A stretch of DNA of 5,641 nucleotides from Planctomycetaceae bacterium. Lineage in GTDB: Bacteria; Planctomycetota; Planctomycetia; Pirellulales; Thermoguttaceae. Below the pieces are notes generated by a model that was not told the DNA's origin, searched no databases, and saw only the letters and a list, made by a program, of their open reading frames with translations. Within the stretch, counting starts at the first letter, position 1, and each line of letters opens with the position of its first letter. Made by a program: the position numbers and the translations under genes. Positions 1 through 5,418 of this stretch are shown in pieces. The stretch covers positions 1-5,641 of the forward strand of contig JAITDV010000181.1 of the NCBI GenBank assembly GCA_031282385.1, read 5' to 3'.

Positions 1-1043
1 AATTCGTCATTATCTGCAACATTGTCGTCCAGTTCGCCACTAAAATTTATGGAATTGGAGTAAACATTTATTTTATTGTCATCCATTACTACTGTTCCCT
101 CAATTCCACTTAATTTCCAGTCCTGACCTGTTGCAGTAATTATCTTATTAGTACTATCAACAACATAGCCATTAGTACTAGAAGTAATAGCCTTGAAGAC
201 ACCGGATAAATCAACATTGTTACCATTTTGGTCAACTGTAGATATAGTCAGCTTTTGATCTTCTCCTTTTGTTTTAGTGGTTAAAAATAAAGTCGACTCG
301 TCAATCTCTAGATCAATACCTGAATTACTCGCTAATGCTGATTTGATTTCATCGGCTATCTCTACTGCACTGTAATCTTTACCAGTAGAACCACTATTAG
401 TCAGTTCCACATTGACAGTTTTGCCATTATTGTCAGTCAAAGTTATTATATTGTAATTGTTTTGTGCAATTGATATTTTATCAACTATTTCTACTCCCGC
501 TTTTTCCGCAACTTGATCCACTTTAAAAGAGAATTCTGTTGGTTTACCTTCTGTTACATTGGCAGATGTAACTTTAACATTTGTTAAGGCACCTGTAACA
601 GTAGTATTATAGTCGTATGCTCCGTTTATGATTTGTTTTCCGTTGTAAATTGTTGTTCTGCTTATTGCGTCGATGGTGTTTGCTAGTTGGTTTATGCCGT
701 TTGCGATGGCGCCTGCGTCTTTTGAGTTTAGTAGTCCAATAATGCCGGTATCTTGAGAATCTGTTGGGTCGCCGGTTAACAATGATGCGATGCCTCCCAT
801 TGCTTTTTCTGCAACCGAAATCATATTCTGTCCGGCAATTGAATTGTTTATTGCGGATTGCAGCCCTTTCATCTCCAGCCGCAATCCCTCACGTTTGATC
901 AATCCTGTCGGATCGTCTTTACCCGAATTGATTCGGTAACCCGTTTCAAGACGTTGCAAAATTTCGTTTATTTTGTTTGTCGTGCGGTCAAAATATAAAA
1001 GACCGCTGGTTTCAGGTAAATTTGTGTTGAAATAAATAGCCAT
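1..1043 (-). CDS. Flagellin-like protein, N-terminal part (gene runs off the left edge)
   Basis: This is a filament-type flagellin or close relative, expected to be exported through the flagellar type III system and assembled outside the cell. An uninterrupted minus-strand frame gives 347 codons and leaves the window without a stop. Residues about 1-140 match the flagellin N-terminal helical domain: an FNTN start (residues 5-8), LQRLETGYRINSGKDDPTGL around residues 29-48, a helix with IAGQNMISVAEKAMGGIASLL (about 69-89), and INQLANTIDAISRTTIYNGK ending near 136. The rest is Asn/Thr/Ser/Asp-rich, as in a variable surface domain. The SGKDDPTGLI form resembles planctomycete flagellins. The start is supported by GGAGAG six bases upstream (1050-1055). 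The sequence departs from typical flagellins: LLYFDRTTNK stands in the first helix, and Asn codons switch from mostly AAC to almost only AAT near position 610. Without the C-terminus, a hook-associated FlgL-like role cannot be excluded. Confidence 0.85.
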   Translation of the reverse strand, partial: MAIYFNTNLPETSGLLYFDRTTNKINEILQRLETGYRINSGKDDPTGLIKREGLRLEMKGLQSAINNSIAGQNMISVAEKAMGGIASLLTGDPTDSQDTGIIGLLNSKDAGAIANGINQLANTIDAISRTTIYNGKQIINGAYDYNTTVTGALTNVKVTSANVTEGKPTEFSFKVDQVAEKAGVEIVDKISIAQNNYNIITLTDNNGKTVNVELTNSGSTGKDYSAVEIADEIKSALASNSGIDLEIDESTLFLTTKTKGEDQKLTISTVDQNGNNVDLSGVFKAITSSTNGYVVDSTNKIITATGQDWKLSGIEGTVVMDDNKINVYSNSINFSGELDDNVADNDE

Positions 1044-1049
1044 TTTTAA

Positions 1050-1055
1050 CTCTCC
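1050..1055 (-). promoter_or_regulatory. Ribosome binding site of the flagellin-like gene
   Basis: Read on the minus strand, GGAGAG lies six bases before the ATG at 1043. It fixes the start. It stands out because the nuoE and UPF0210 starts in this window have no comparable Shine-Dalgarno sequence; only ackA does. Confidence 0.7.
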
Positions 1056-1088
1056 ATTTTCGTTTTTTGTTTTGTATAAGGGGTTAAT

Positions 1089-1155
1089 TACCGTAACGAT
1101 TGTAACATTCAAAACAGTTTTAATAACTGTTATGTTTTTAACGATAGTAACGGTA
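1089..1155. repeat. Repeated operator-like boxes around a hairpin in the flagellin leader
   Basis: TAACGATTGTAAC (1094-1106) and TAACGATAGTAAC (1139-1151) are direct repeats with 12 of 13 bases equal and starts 45 bases apart. The whole block is also bounded by an imperfect inverted pair, TACCGTAAC at 1089-1097 and GTAACGGTA at 1147-1155 (8 of 9). Between them AACAGTT (1113-1119) and AACTGTT (1125-1131) form a perfect 7-base-pair hairpin with a 5-base loop. It ends 46 bases before the flagellin start codon, so it could be a DNA-binding site or a leader RNA structure. No regulator family is recognised. Confidence 0.5.
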
Positions 1156-1224
1156 TTTTAGATAAAATGGGAATAAATGACAATAGGGGCTGTGAGAATT
1201 TTTTTGAATTTTTTGTTTTTTCCG

Positions 1225-1256
1225 ATTATACCGGCAAGAAAATATTTTTGCATTAG
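1225..1256 (-). promoter_or_regulatory. Candidate promoter for the flagellin-like gene
   Basis: On the minus strand TAATGCAA (1249-1256) is followed after a 13-base gap by GCCGG (1231-1235) and directly by TATAAT (1225-1230). TATAAT is a perfect sigma-70 -10 box, but no good -35 stands at the right distance. The TAA...GCCG arrangement loosely recalls the flagellar sigma-28 pattern (TAAA, then GCCGATAA) without matching it well. T-tracts at 1199-1205, 1209-1214 and 1216-1221 would make the early transcript A-rich. The leader would be about 175 bases long. Confidence 0.3.
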
Positions 1257-1273
1257 AATTTTGCAAAGTTATA

Positions 1274-1400
1274 AGAGGTAACTTCTAATAATTTATTTTA
1301 TCCACGAATTCTCACTAATTTAACACGAAAAAATTATTGCAAATTCGTGTCAATTCGTGGACAAAAAGAGTTTTTAGAAGTTCTCATTAAATTTACCTCT
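1274..1400. repeat. Nested palindromic repeat with TCCACGAATT/AATTCGTGGA core
   Basis: Four inverted pairs are nested: AGAGGTAA (1274-1281) with TTACCTCT (1393-1400); AACTTCTAA (1280-1288) with TTAGAAGTT (1374-1382); TCCACGAATT (1301-1310) with AATTCGTGGA (1352-1361); and ACACGAA (1323-1329) with TTCGTGT (1344-1350). All four pairs are perfect. The outer arm has about ten extra bases on the right side. I recall the core sequence (AATTCGTG... variants) as a dispersed intergenic repeat in several unrelated bacterial genomes. It lies between two divergent genes and encodes no protein. Whether it is a mobile element, a transcript end or a chromosomal structural site cannot be told from one copy. 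Confidence 0.6.
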
Positions 1401-1402
1401 AC

Positions 1403-1430
1403 TTGACTCTATTTTGTAATCTGTGATAAT
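1403..1430 (+). promoter_or_regulatory. Extended -10 promoter for nuoE (and probably UPF0210)
   Basis: TTGACT (1403-1408, five of six to the sigma-70 -35) is followed after 16 bases by GATAAT (1425-1430, five of six to the -10). TG at 1422-1423 supplies the extended -10. Transcription would start near 1437, giving a leader of about 150 bases before the ATG at 1589. This is the best promoter match I see in the window. It begins just three bases past the right end of the nested palindrome. Confidence 0.55.
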
Positions 1431-1510
1431 TCTGCGGTTTAATTTGTTACGGCTTGCAAACGGGATTAGATAAATAACTTTTCCAAACACATAAAATTTA
1501 ATCTTCACCC

Positions 1511-1545
1511 CAATTCAGAATTTTGCTTATTGAAATTCTGAATTG
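1511..1545. repeat. 13-base perfect inverted repeat in the nuoE leader
   Basis: CAATTCAGAATTT (1511-1523) and AAATTCTGAATTG (1533-1545) form a perfect 13-base-pair stem with a 9-base loop. No T-run follows on either strand, so a standard intrinsic terminator is unlikely. It lies inside the predicted nuoE leader, 43 bases before the start codon, and could act as an mRNA structure or a dimeric protein site. Confidence 0.5.
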
Positions 1546-1560
1546 AAAATTTCCTTTAAC

Positions 1561-1573
1561 ACCGCCTTGCGGT
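1561..1573 (+). promoter_or_regulatory. Small hairpin just before the nuoE start
   Basis: ACCGC and GCGGT pair across a CTT loop, ending 15 bases before the ATG at 1589. The stretch between hairpin and start is A/T-rich and contains no Shine-Dalgarno motif. The hairpin therefore occupies the place where a ribosome would normally be guided and may influence initiation. The effect is inferred. Confidence 0.35.
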
Positions 1574-1588
1574 AAAATTAAATTGACG

Positions 1589-2077
1589 ATGAGTACAGTT
1601 GACCAATCGAAGATGTTACGTAAATTTGACCGTGTTGTTGAAATTCTTGAAGCCAACAAACGCGATCCTGCCCGCTTGATACCAATATTACAACAGGTTC
1701 AAGAGTTCTACCGCTACTTGCCCGAAGAAATTCTTACATTTATCGCAACAACGTTGTGTATTCCGCCTGCTCATGTTTTTGGAGTTGCGACTTTTTATGC
1801 TCATTTTACGCTCGTTCCCAAAGGCGAACATACTTGCAAACTTTGTGATGGAACGGCATGTCATGTGCGGGGTTCGGAACATATTTTGAGTGCGTTGCGT
1901 TCGGAGTTGAAGTTGACGGATTCGGGCAAGAATACGACAGATGATATGAAATTCACGGTTGAAACGGTTTCTTGTTTAGGTGCTTGCGGGCTTGCGCCGG
2001 TTTTGGTAATCGACGAAAAAGTACACAGCAACGTTACACCCGAAAAAGCAATAGAACTTGTCCGCGAAATCTGTTAA
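1589..2077 (+). CDS. nuoE: NuoE-type thioredoxin-like [2Fe-2S] subunit (complex I 24 kDa family)
   Basis: The family carries one [2Fe-2S] cluster and works with a NuoF-type flavoprotein, passing electrons between NAD(P)H and a quinone, hydrogenase or formate dehydrogenase module in the cytoplasm. From the ATG at 1589 the protein has 162 residues, the normal size. An N-terminal helical part (about 8-55, with RLIPILQQVQEFYRYLPEE) is followed by GVATFYAHFTLVPKGEH. The cluster ligands are Cys86 and Cys91 in CDGTACHVRG and Cys129 and Cys133 in SCLGACGLAPV. The frame can also open at TTG 1583, giving two more residues; ATG is preferred because neither start has a Shine-Dalgarno sequence. UPF0210 follows after 69 bases. 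No NuoF, HydA or HydB gene is in the window, so this is an orphan subunit here, and it may equally be the HndA-like subunit of an [FeFe] hydrogenase. Confidence 0.93.
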   Translation: MSTVDQSKMLRKFDRVVEILEANKRDPARLIPILQQVQEFYRYLPEEILTFIATTLCIPPAHVFGVATFYAHFTLVPKGEHTCKLCDGTACHVRGSEHILSALRSELKLTDSGKNTTDDMKFTVETVSCLGACGLAPVLVIDEKVHSNVTPEKAIELVREIC

Positions 2078-2104
2078 ATTGTCTTAACTCCAAGTCAGCC
2101 GTCT

Positions 2105-2146
2105 ATTCCGCATGTCAAATTCCACATTCCGAGTTCCGAATTAAAA
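2105..2146. repeat. Degenerate 7-base periodic array between nuoE and UPF0210
   Basis: Units starting every seven bases read ATTCCGC (2105), ATGTCAA (2112), ATTCCAC (2119), ATTCCGA (2126), GTTCCGA (2133) and ATTAAAA (2140). Four of the six contain TTCC in register. The array ends exactly where the UPF0210 start codon begins and fills the place where a ribosome binding site would be. I recall similar ATTCC-heptamer strings as dispersed intergenic filler in other bacterial genomes. Confidence 0.5.
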
Positions 2147-3532
2147 ATGCTCCATACCGACGAAATTCTATCCACAATCAGAATGCTGCACGATGAACAT
2201 TTGGATGTTCGCGCAGTAACGCTTGCGCTCAATCTTAACGATTGTGCTTCGCCTAATATTGATCTGGTTTGCAAAAAAGTTTATCACAAGATTCATGCTT
2301 ACGCTAAGAATCTTGTTACAAATTGCAATGATGTTGGGGCGAAGTATGGGATTCCGGTGACCAATAAACGTCTTGCAATTTCACCGGCAGCGACATTGCT
2401 TTCGGGTCATGGCGTTTCTGCGGCGGTGGATTTGGCTAAAACGCTTGATCGGGTTGCGGCGGATTGCGGAATAGATATAGTCGGCGGTTTTTCTGCGCTT
2501 GTTCACAAAGGAATTGACGGCGGCGATCAAGTTGTAATAGATTCATTGCCCAACGTTATGGCAACAACAAACCGCGTATGCGCTTCCATCAATGTTGCAT
2601 CCCGCAAGGCAGGGATAAATATGACGGCAATACATCGCGTCGGCAAAATTTTGCCCAAGATCGCCGAAGCAACTAAATCACAACGTGGTTTTGGTTGTGC
2701 AAAGTTGGTAATTTTTGCCAATATTCCAGAAGATAATCCGTTTATGGCGGGTGCTTATGTTGGAATTGGCGAGCCTGAAGCGGCAGTAAATATTGGAGTT
2801 AGCGGTCCCGGTGTAGTAGATTGTGCGTTGAAGCGGCGTATAGCGGCGGCGCAAGATTCGGGCAAAAAGCTATCGCTTGGCGAGCTTGCGGAGGAGATCA
2901 AGTTGACGTCATTCCGAGTTACGCGTGTTGGGGAATTGATTGGTCGCGAGGTTGCGGGTCGTCTTGGAGTGGAGTTTGGAATAGTTGATCTTTCGCTTGC
3001 GCCAACGCCGACAATTGGAGACAGCATCGGCGAAATTTTAAAAACGCTTGGGATTGCTAAATTTGGTGCGCCGGGTTCAACAGCTGCAATTGCAATGTTA
3101 AATGACGCGGTCAAAAAAGGCGGATTGTTTGCGTCAAGTTCGGTTGGCGGATTGAGTGGCGCGTTTATTCCGGTGTCGGAAGATTTTACGCTTGCGTCTG
3201 CGGTGCGTGAAGGTTCGTTATCGTTGGAGAAGTTGGAAGCGATGACGGCGGTTTGCAGTGTGGGTTTGGACATGGTCTTGATTCCGGGCGACACAACTCC
3301 AGAAACAATTGCAGCAATAATCGCCGACGAAATGGCAATAGGCGTAATAAACAATAAAACCACCGCCGCAAGATTGATTCCTGTTCCAGACGCTAAAGCC
3401 GGAGATTGGGTTGATTTTGGCGGCTTATTCGGCGCGGCGCCGGTAATAGAAGTCCGCAATGTTGCCGCAAGCGATACTTTCGTACAATTCGGAGGCAGAA
3501 TTCCCGCGCCGCTGCAATCTCTAGGAAATTAA
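2147..3532 (+). CDS. UPF0210 / DUF711 family protein (called PFL family protein in databases)
   Basis: This is a conserved cytoplasmic protein of unknown biochemical function; the name PFL family records a proposed relation to pyruvate formate-lyase folds, not an activity. The 461 residues are full length for the family (about 450). Family blocks seen in order include KYGIPVTNKRLAISP (66-80), GGFSALVHKG (113-122), NVASRKAGINM (149-159), CAKLVIFANIPEDNPFMAGA (184-203), VSGPGVV (218-224), FGIVDLSLAPTPTIGDS (277-293), VGGLSGAFIPVSED (333-346), EAMTAVCSVGLDMVLIPGDT (364-383), GVINNKTTAARLIPVP (399-414) and GGRIPAP (449-455). The ATG at 2147 fits the family start (ILSTIRM near residue 7) but has no Shine-Dalgarno sequence. 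In many bacteria UPF0210 follows a small ACT-domain UPF0237 gene; here nuoE takes that place. Co-transcription with nuoE is likely from the 69-base spacing. Confidence 0.95.
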   Translation: MLHTDEILSTIRMLHDEHLDVRAVTLALNLNDCASPNIDLVCKKVYHKIHAYAKNLVTNCNDVGAKYGIPVTNKRLAISPAATLLSGHGVSAAVDLAKTLDRVAADCGIDIVGGFSALVHKGIDGGDQVVIDSLPNVMATTNRVCASINVASRKAGINMTAIHRVGKILPKIAEATKSQRGFGCAKLVIFANIPEDNPFMAGAYVGIGEPEAAVNIGVSGPGVVDCALKRRIAAAQDSGKKLSLGELAEEIKLTSFRVTRVGELIGREVAGRLGVEFGIVDLSLAPTPTIGDSIGEILKTLGIAKFGAPGSTAAIAMLNDAVKKGGLFASSSVGGLSGAFIPVSEDFTLASAVREGSLSLEKLEAMTAVCSVGLDMVLIPGDTTPETIAAIIADEMAIGVINNKTTAARLIPVPDAKAGDWVDFGGLFGAAPVIEVRNVAASDTFVQFGGRIPAPLQSLGN

Positions 3533-3711
3533 AATTCACAATGTCACATTGTACCGCTCGTACTATAAATTGCGTGATCCAAAAGCGTAAAAGCCTGCTT
3601 TCCAAAAGATAAACAGACGGCTGCAAATGAAAATTCAAGGTAACTATTCCGTCGCGGGATACCTGCAATCCGCAATAATAAAAACAACACACAATATTAA
3701 ATTAAAGTAAA
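3533..3711. other. Intergenic stretch without recognisable gene
   Basis: Directly after the UPF0210 stop lies a perfect small palindrome, ACAATGT-C-ACATTGT (3538-3552). It has no T-run, so it is a poor terminator candidate. From 3553 to 3711 I see no credible reading frame, known RNA or strong repeat. Together with the two palindromic elements that follow, it makes up the 654-base gap before ackA. Confidence 0.4.
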
Positions 3712-3882
3712 CAACCCTTATTTATCCAATTCCCATTAGAGCAAGCAGATTCCTCCGCAAAACGCCCTTATGCCCCTGTTTTTTCGATGGTGAAATTAAG
3801 ACAATATCAAACAAAACATAAGGACATAAGGGCGTGTTGGGATAAATTTTTGGCTACTAAGGGGGTTGTCAAATAAGGGTTG
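3712..3882. repeat. 171-base palindromic element with CAACCCTTATTT ends
   Basis: CAACCCTTATTT (3712-3723) is perfectly repeated in inverse at 3871-3882. A second perfect pair lies inside: ACGCCCTTATG (3762-3772) with CATAAGGGCGT (3825-3835). The spacers between outer and inner pairs are similar in length (38 and 35 bases) and share weak resemblance, as expected for two diverged arms of one long hairpin. An 8-base tandem copy, ACATAAGG, occupies 3816-3823 and 3824-3831. It encodes no credible protein. It is unrelated in sequence to the neighbouring element that starts 16 bases further on. A miniature mobile element or REP-like repeat is plausible. Confidence 0.6.
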
Positions 3883-3897
3883 GAATATTGGAATATT

Positions 3898-4047
3898 AGA
3901 CCTTTTCGCTAACCTGTAGGAGACCACCCCTGCCCCTCCAAAGGAGGGGAATAATTCCCCTCCTTCGGAGGGGTTAGGGGTGGTCTCGGAGGAGTTAAAG
4001 GCGGTTTTTTGTTGTGTTGATGTATTTTTAGGTTAGAGAAAAGGTCT
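3898..4047 (+). mobile_element. MITE-like palindromic element, copy 1 (short form, 150 bases)
   Basis: The ends AGACCTTTTCGCTAACCT (3898-3915) and AGGTTAGAGAAAAGGTCT (4030-4047) are inverted repeats with 17 of 18 bases paired. Inside, GAGACCACCCCT (3920-3931) pairs perfectly with AGGGGTGGTCTC (3976-3987). That stem encloses two 7-base-pair hairpins, CCCCTCC-AAA-GGAGGGG (3933-3949) and CCCCTCC-TTC-GGAGGGG (3957-3973), so a single strand could fold as a cloverleaf. ATT sits directly outside both ends (3895-3897, 4048-4050) and could be a 3-base target duplication or part of the element. A unique arm, 3988-4029, makes orientation readable. There is no transposase gene. It lies 139 bases upstream of ackA. 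I recall CCCCTCCAAAGGAGGGG palindromes as a widespread intergenic repeat type; mobility here is inferred. Confidence 0.65.
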
Positions 4048-4172
4048 ATTAGAGCTGTTCGGAAAATTATGTTGTTCCGTGTGAATTTATTGGGTTTGTA
4101 TAGCAGAATTGTTGTCAATAAAAAGACATACGACTGAATAGTTTTTTTTGAGTTCTGGATAACATGAAATTC

Positions 4173-4177
4173 GGGAG
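4173..4177 (+). promoter_or_regulatory. Ribosome binding site of ackA
   Basis: GGGAG stands nine bases before the ATG at 4187 and supports that start. No convincing promoter was found between the repeat copy and the gene; the nearest -35-like TTGTCA has no acceptable -10 partner. Confidence 0.65.
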
Positions 4178-4186
4178 ATTAAATTT

Positions 4187-5383
4187 ATGAAAATTCTTGT
4201 TGCAAATATTGGTTCAACGAGTTTTAAGTATTCGCTTTTTGACATGGCAACGGAGAAAGTTTTGGCGCGGGGTCGTGTGGAGCGTATCGGCGAGGTTTTG
4301 AGTCCTTGTACGATAGAGGTTGGCGGAGTCAAGTATTCGCGTGAAGTTTCGGCGCCGGATCATGCGGTTGCGGTTCGTCAATGTCTTGAGCAGTTAACGT
4401 CGGCGGAATCGGGAGTTTTGAAAAACGTCAACGAGGTTGCGGCAATTGGTTTCAAGGCGGTTCATGCGGCTGGAATTTCCGGCGTACAATTTGTTGACGG
4501 CAAGTTACTTGATGCGATGGAGGAGTTTAACAATCTGTTGCCGGCACACAATCCGCCTTACATAAGATCAATGCGTAATATTTCCGGTCAATTACCGGAG
4601 ATTCCGCTTATTGCCGCTTTTGAAACAGATTTCCACAAAACGATACCACAACGCAACCGTTATTACGGCGTTCCTTTTGAGTGGGCGGAACAATATGATG
4701 TTATTCGTTATGGTTTTCATGGCGCGTCGCATAGATATATTGCAACACGAACAGCTCAATTATTGAATCGTCAGGATTTGCGTGTTATTTCGATGCATTT
4801 GGGCGGTTCGAGTTCTTTGTGCGCGATTAACGCCGGCAAAAGTGTTGCGGCAAGTATGGGAACAAGTCCGCAAACCGGATTATTTCATGGTAACAGGTGT
4901 GGTGATTTTGATCCGTTTGTTGTGCCGTATTTGATGCGGAAGTTGGCGAAAACGCAGGAGGAGGTTTTGAATATTCTTGCAACAAAGAGCGGATTATTGG
5001 GGTTAAGCGGAGTTGGCGCTGATTTACGTGATGTAATGGATGCGGCAAAAAAAGGCAATGAACGAGCGCAATTAGCAGTTGATGCGCTTGTTGGTTATAT
5101 TCGGTTATATCTTGGCGGTTATCTTGTTGAGCTTGGCGGTGCGGATGTTTTGGTATTTACGGGCGGAATTGGCGAAAATAATATTGAAATAAGAGAAAAA
5201 ATTACCGCCAATCTACAACCTCTGGGAATTATTCTTGACCAAGATAAAAACAAAATGTCAAGCGGAACAGAATCACCAATTCACGCCAAAGAAAGCAAAA
5301 CACAAATTTGGATTGTACCAACAAATGAAGAAATTATAGTTGCCCGTCAATGCGTAGAAAAATTGAAAGAAAATAAAAAATAG
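4187..5383 (+). CDS. ackA: Acetate/propionate-family kinase, divergent type
   Basis: Acetate kinase reversibly transfers phosphate between acetyl phosphate and ADP, the last ATP-forming step of acetate fermentation in the cytoplasm. The 398 residues are full length. ASKHA-fold elements are visible: N7, S10, S12 and K14 in VANIGSTSFKYS; AHNPPY (120-125); RYGFHGASH (174-182) with catalytic-type His178; MHLGGSSS (203-210); GNRCGDFDP (235-243) with Arg237; SGLLGLSGV (268-276); TGGIGEN (325-331); PTNEE (378-382). Compared with Methanosarcina AckA, three usually fixed sites differ: Arg91 corresponds to Lys90, Asp148 to Glu146, and the Asn of HLGNG to Gly207. I recall these changes as shared by a planctomycete clade, sometimes found with bacterial-microcompartment loci, so loss of function is not implied. 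Substrate could be acetate, propionate or a related acid. No pta or pduL partner is in the window. Two copies of one repeat element flank the gene. Confidence 0.9.
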   Translation: MKILVANIGSTSFKYSLFDMATEKVLARGRVERIGEVLSPCTIEVGGVKYSREVSAPDHAVAVRQCLEQLTSAESGVLKNVNEVAAIGFKAVHAAGISGVQFVDGKLLDAMEEFNNLLPAHNPPYIRSMRNISGQLPEIPLIAAFETDFHKTIPQRNRYYGVPFEWAEQYDVIRYGFHGASHRYIATRTAQLLNRQDLRVISMHLGGSSSLCAINAGKSVAASMGTSPQTGLFHGNRCGDFDPFVVPYLMRKLAKTQEEVLNILATKSGLLGLSGVGADLRDVMDAAKKGNERAQLAVDALVGYIRLYLGGYLVELGGADVLVFTGGIGENNIEIREKITANLQPLGIILDQDKNKMSSGTESPIHAKESKTQIWIVPTNEEIIVARQCVEKLKENKK

Positions 5384-5418
5384 TAATATTTCAGTGGAAT
5401 TAGCGTTTTGAGTTAATT

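Noticed and set aside
1511..1552. Terminator between the divergent genes
   Set aside because: The 13-base stem has no adjacent T-run on either strand and lies upstream of both genes' coding regions, where a leader element is more plausible.
1972..2196. A 74-codon plus-strand frame ending over the UPF0210 start
   Set aside because: It overlaps the well-supported 3' end of nuoE and the start of UPF0210 in another frame. Its PHSEFR-like middle is a translation of the heptamer repeat.
2755..3459. A 234-codon open frame on the minus strand
   Set aside because: It lies wholly antisense to the strongly supported UPF0210 gene, has a low-complexity Ser/Thr/Pro/Ala-rich translation and matches no family; it is a shadow of codon periodicity.
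3393..3692. A 99-codon minus-strand frame across the UPF0210 3' end and spacer
   Set aside because: There is no recognisable domain, it is partly antisense to UPF0210, and no Shine-Dalgarno sequence or conserved context supports it.
3909..4118. A 69-codon minus-strand frame with repeated PPLTPPKEG-like peptide
   Set aside because: The peptide is just the translation of the palindromic element. Such Pro-rich peptides are a familiar annotation artefact of this repeat type, and there is no ribosome binding site.
4113..4142. Promoter for ackA based on TTGTCA
   Set aside because: At 17-18 bases spacing only TGAATA or GAATAG is available, a poor -10 match, so no promoter is called.
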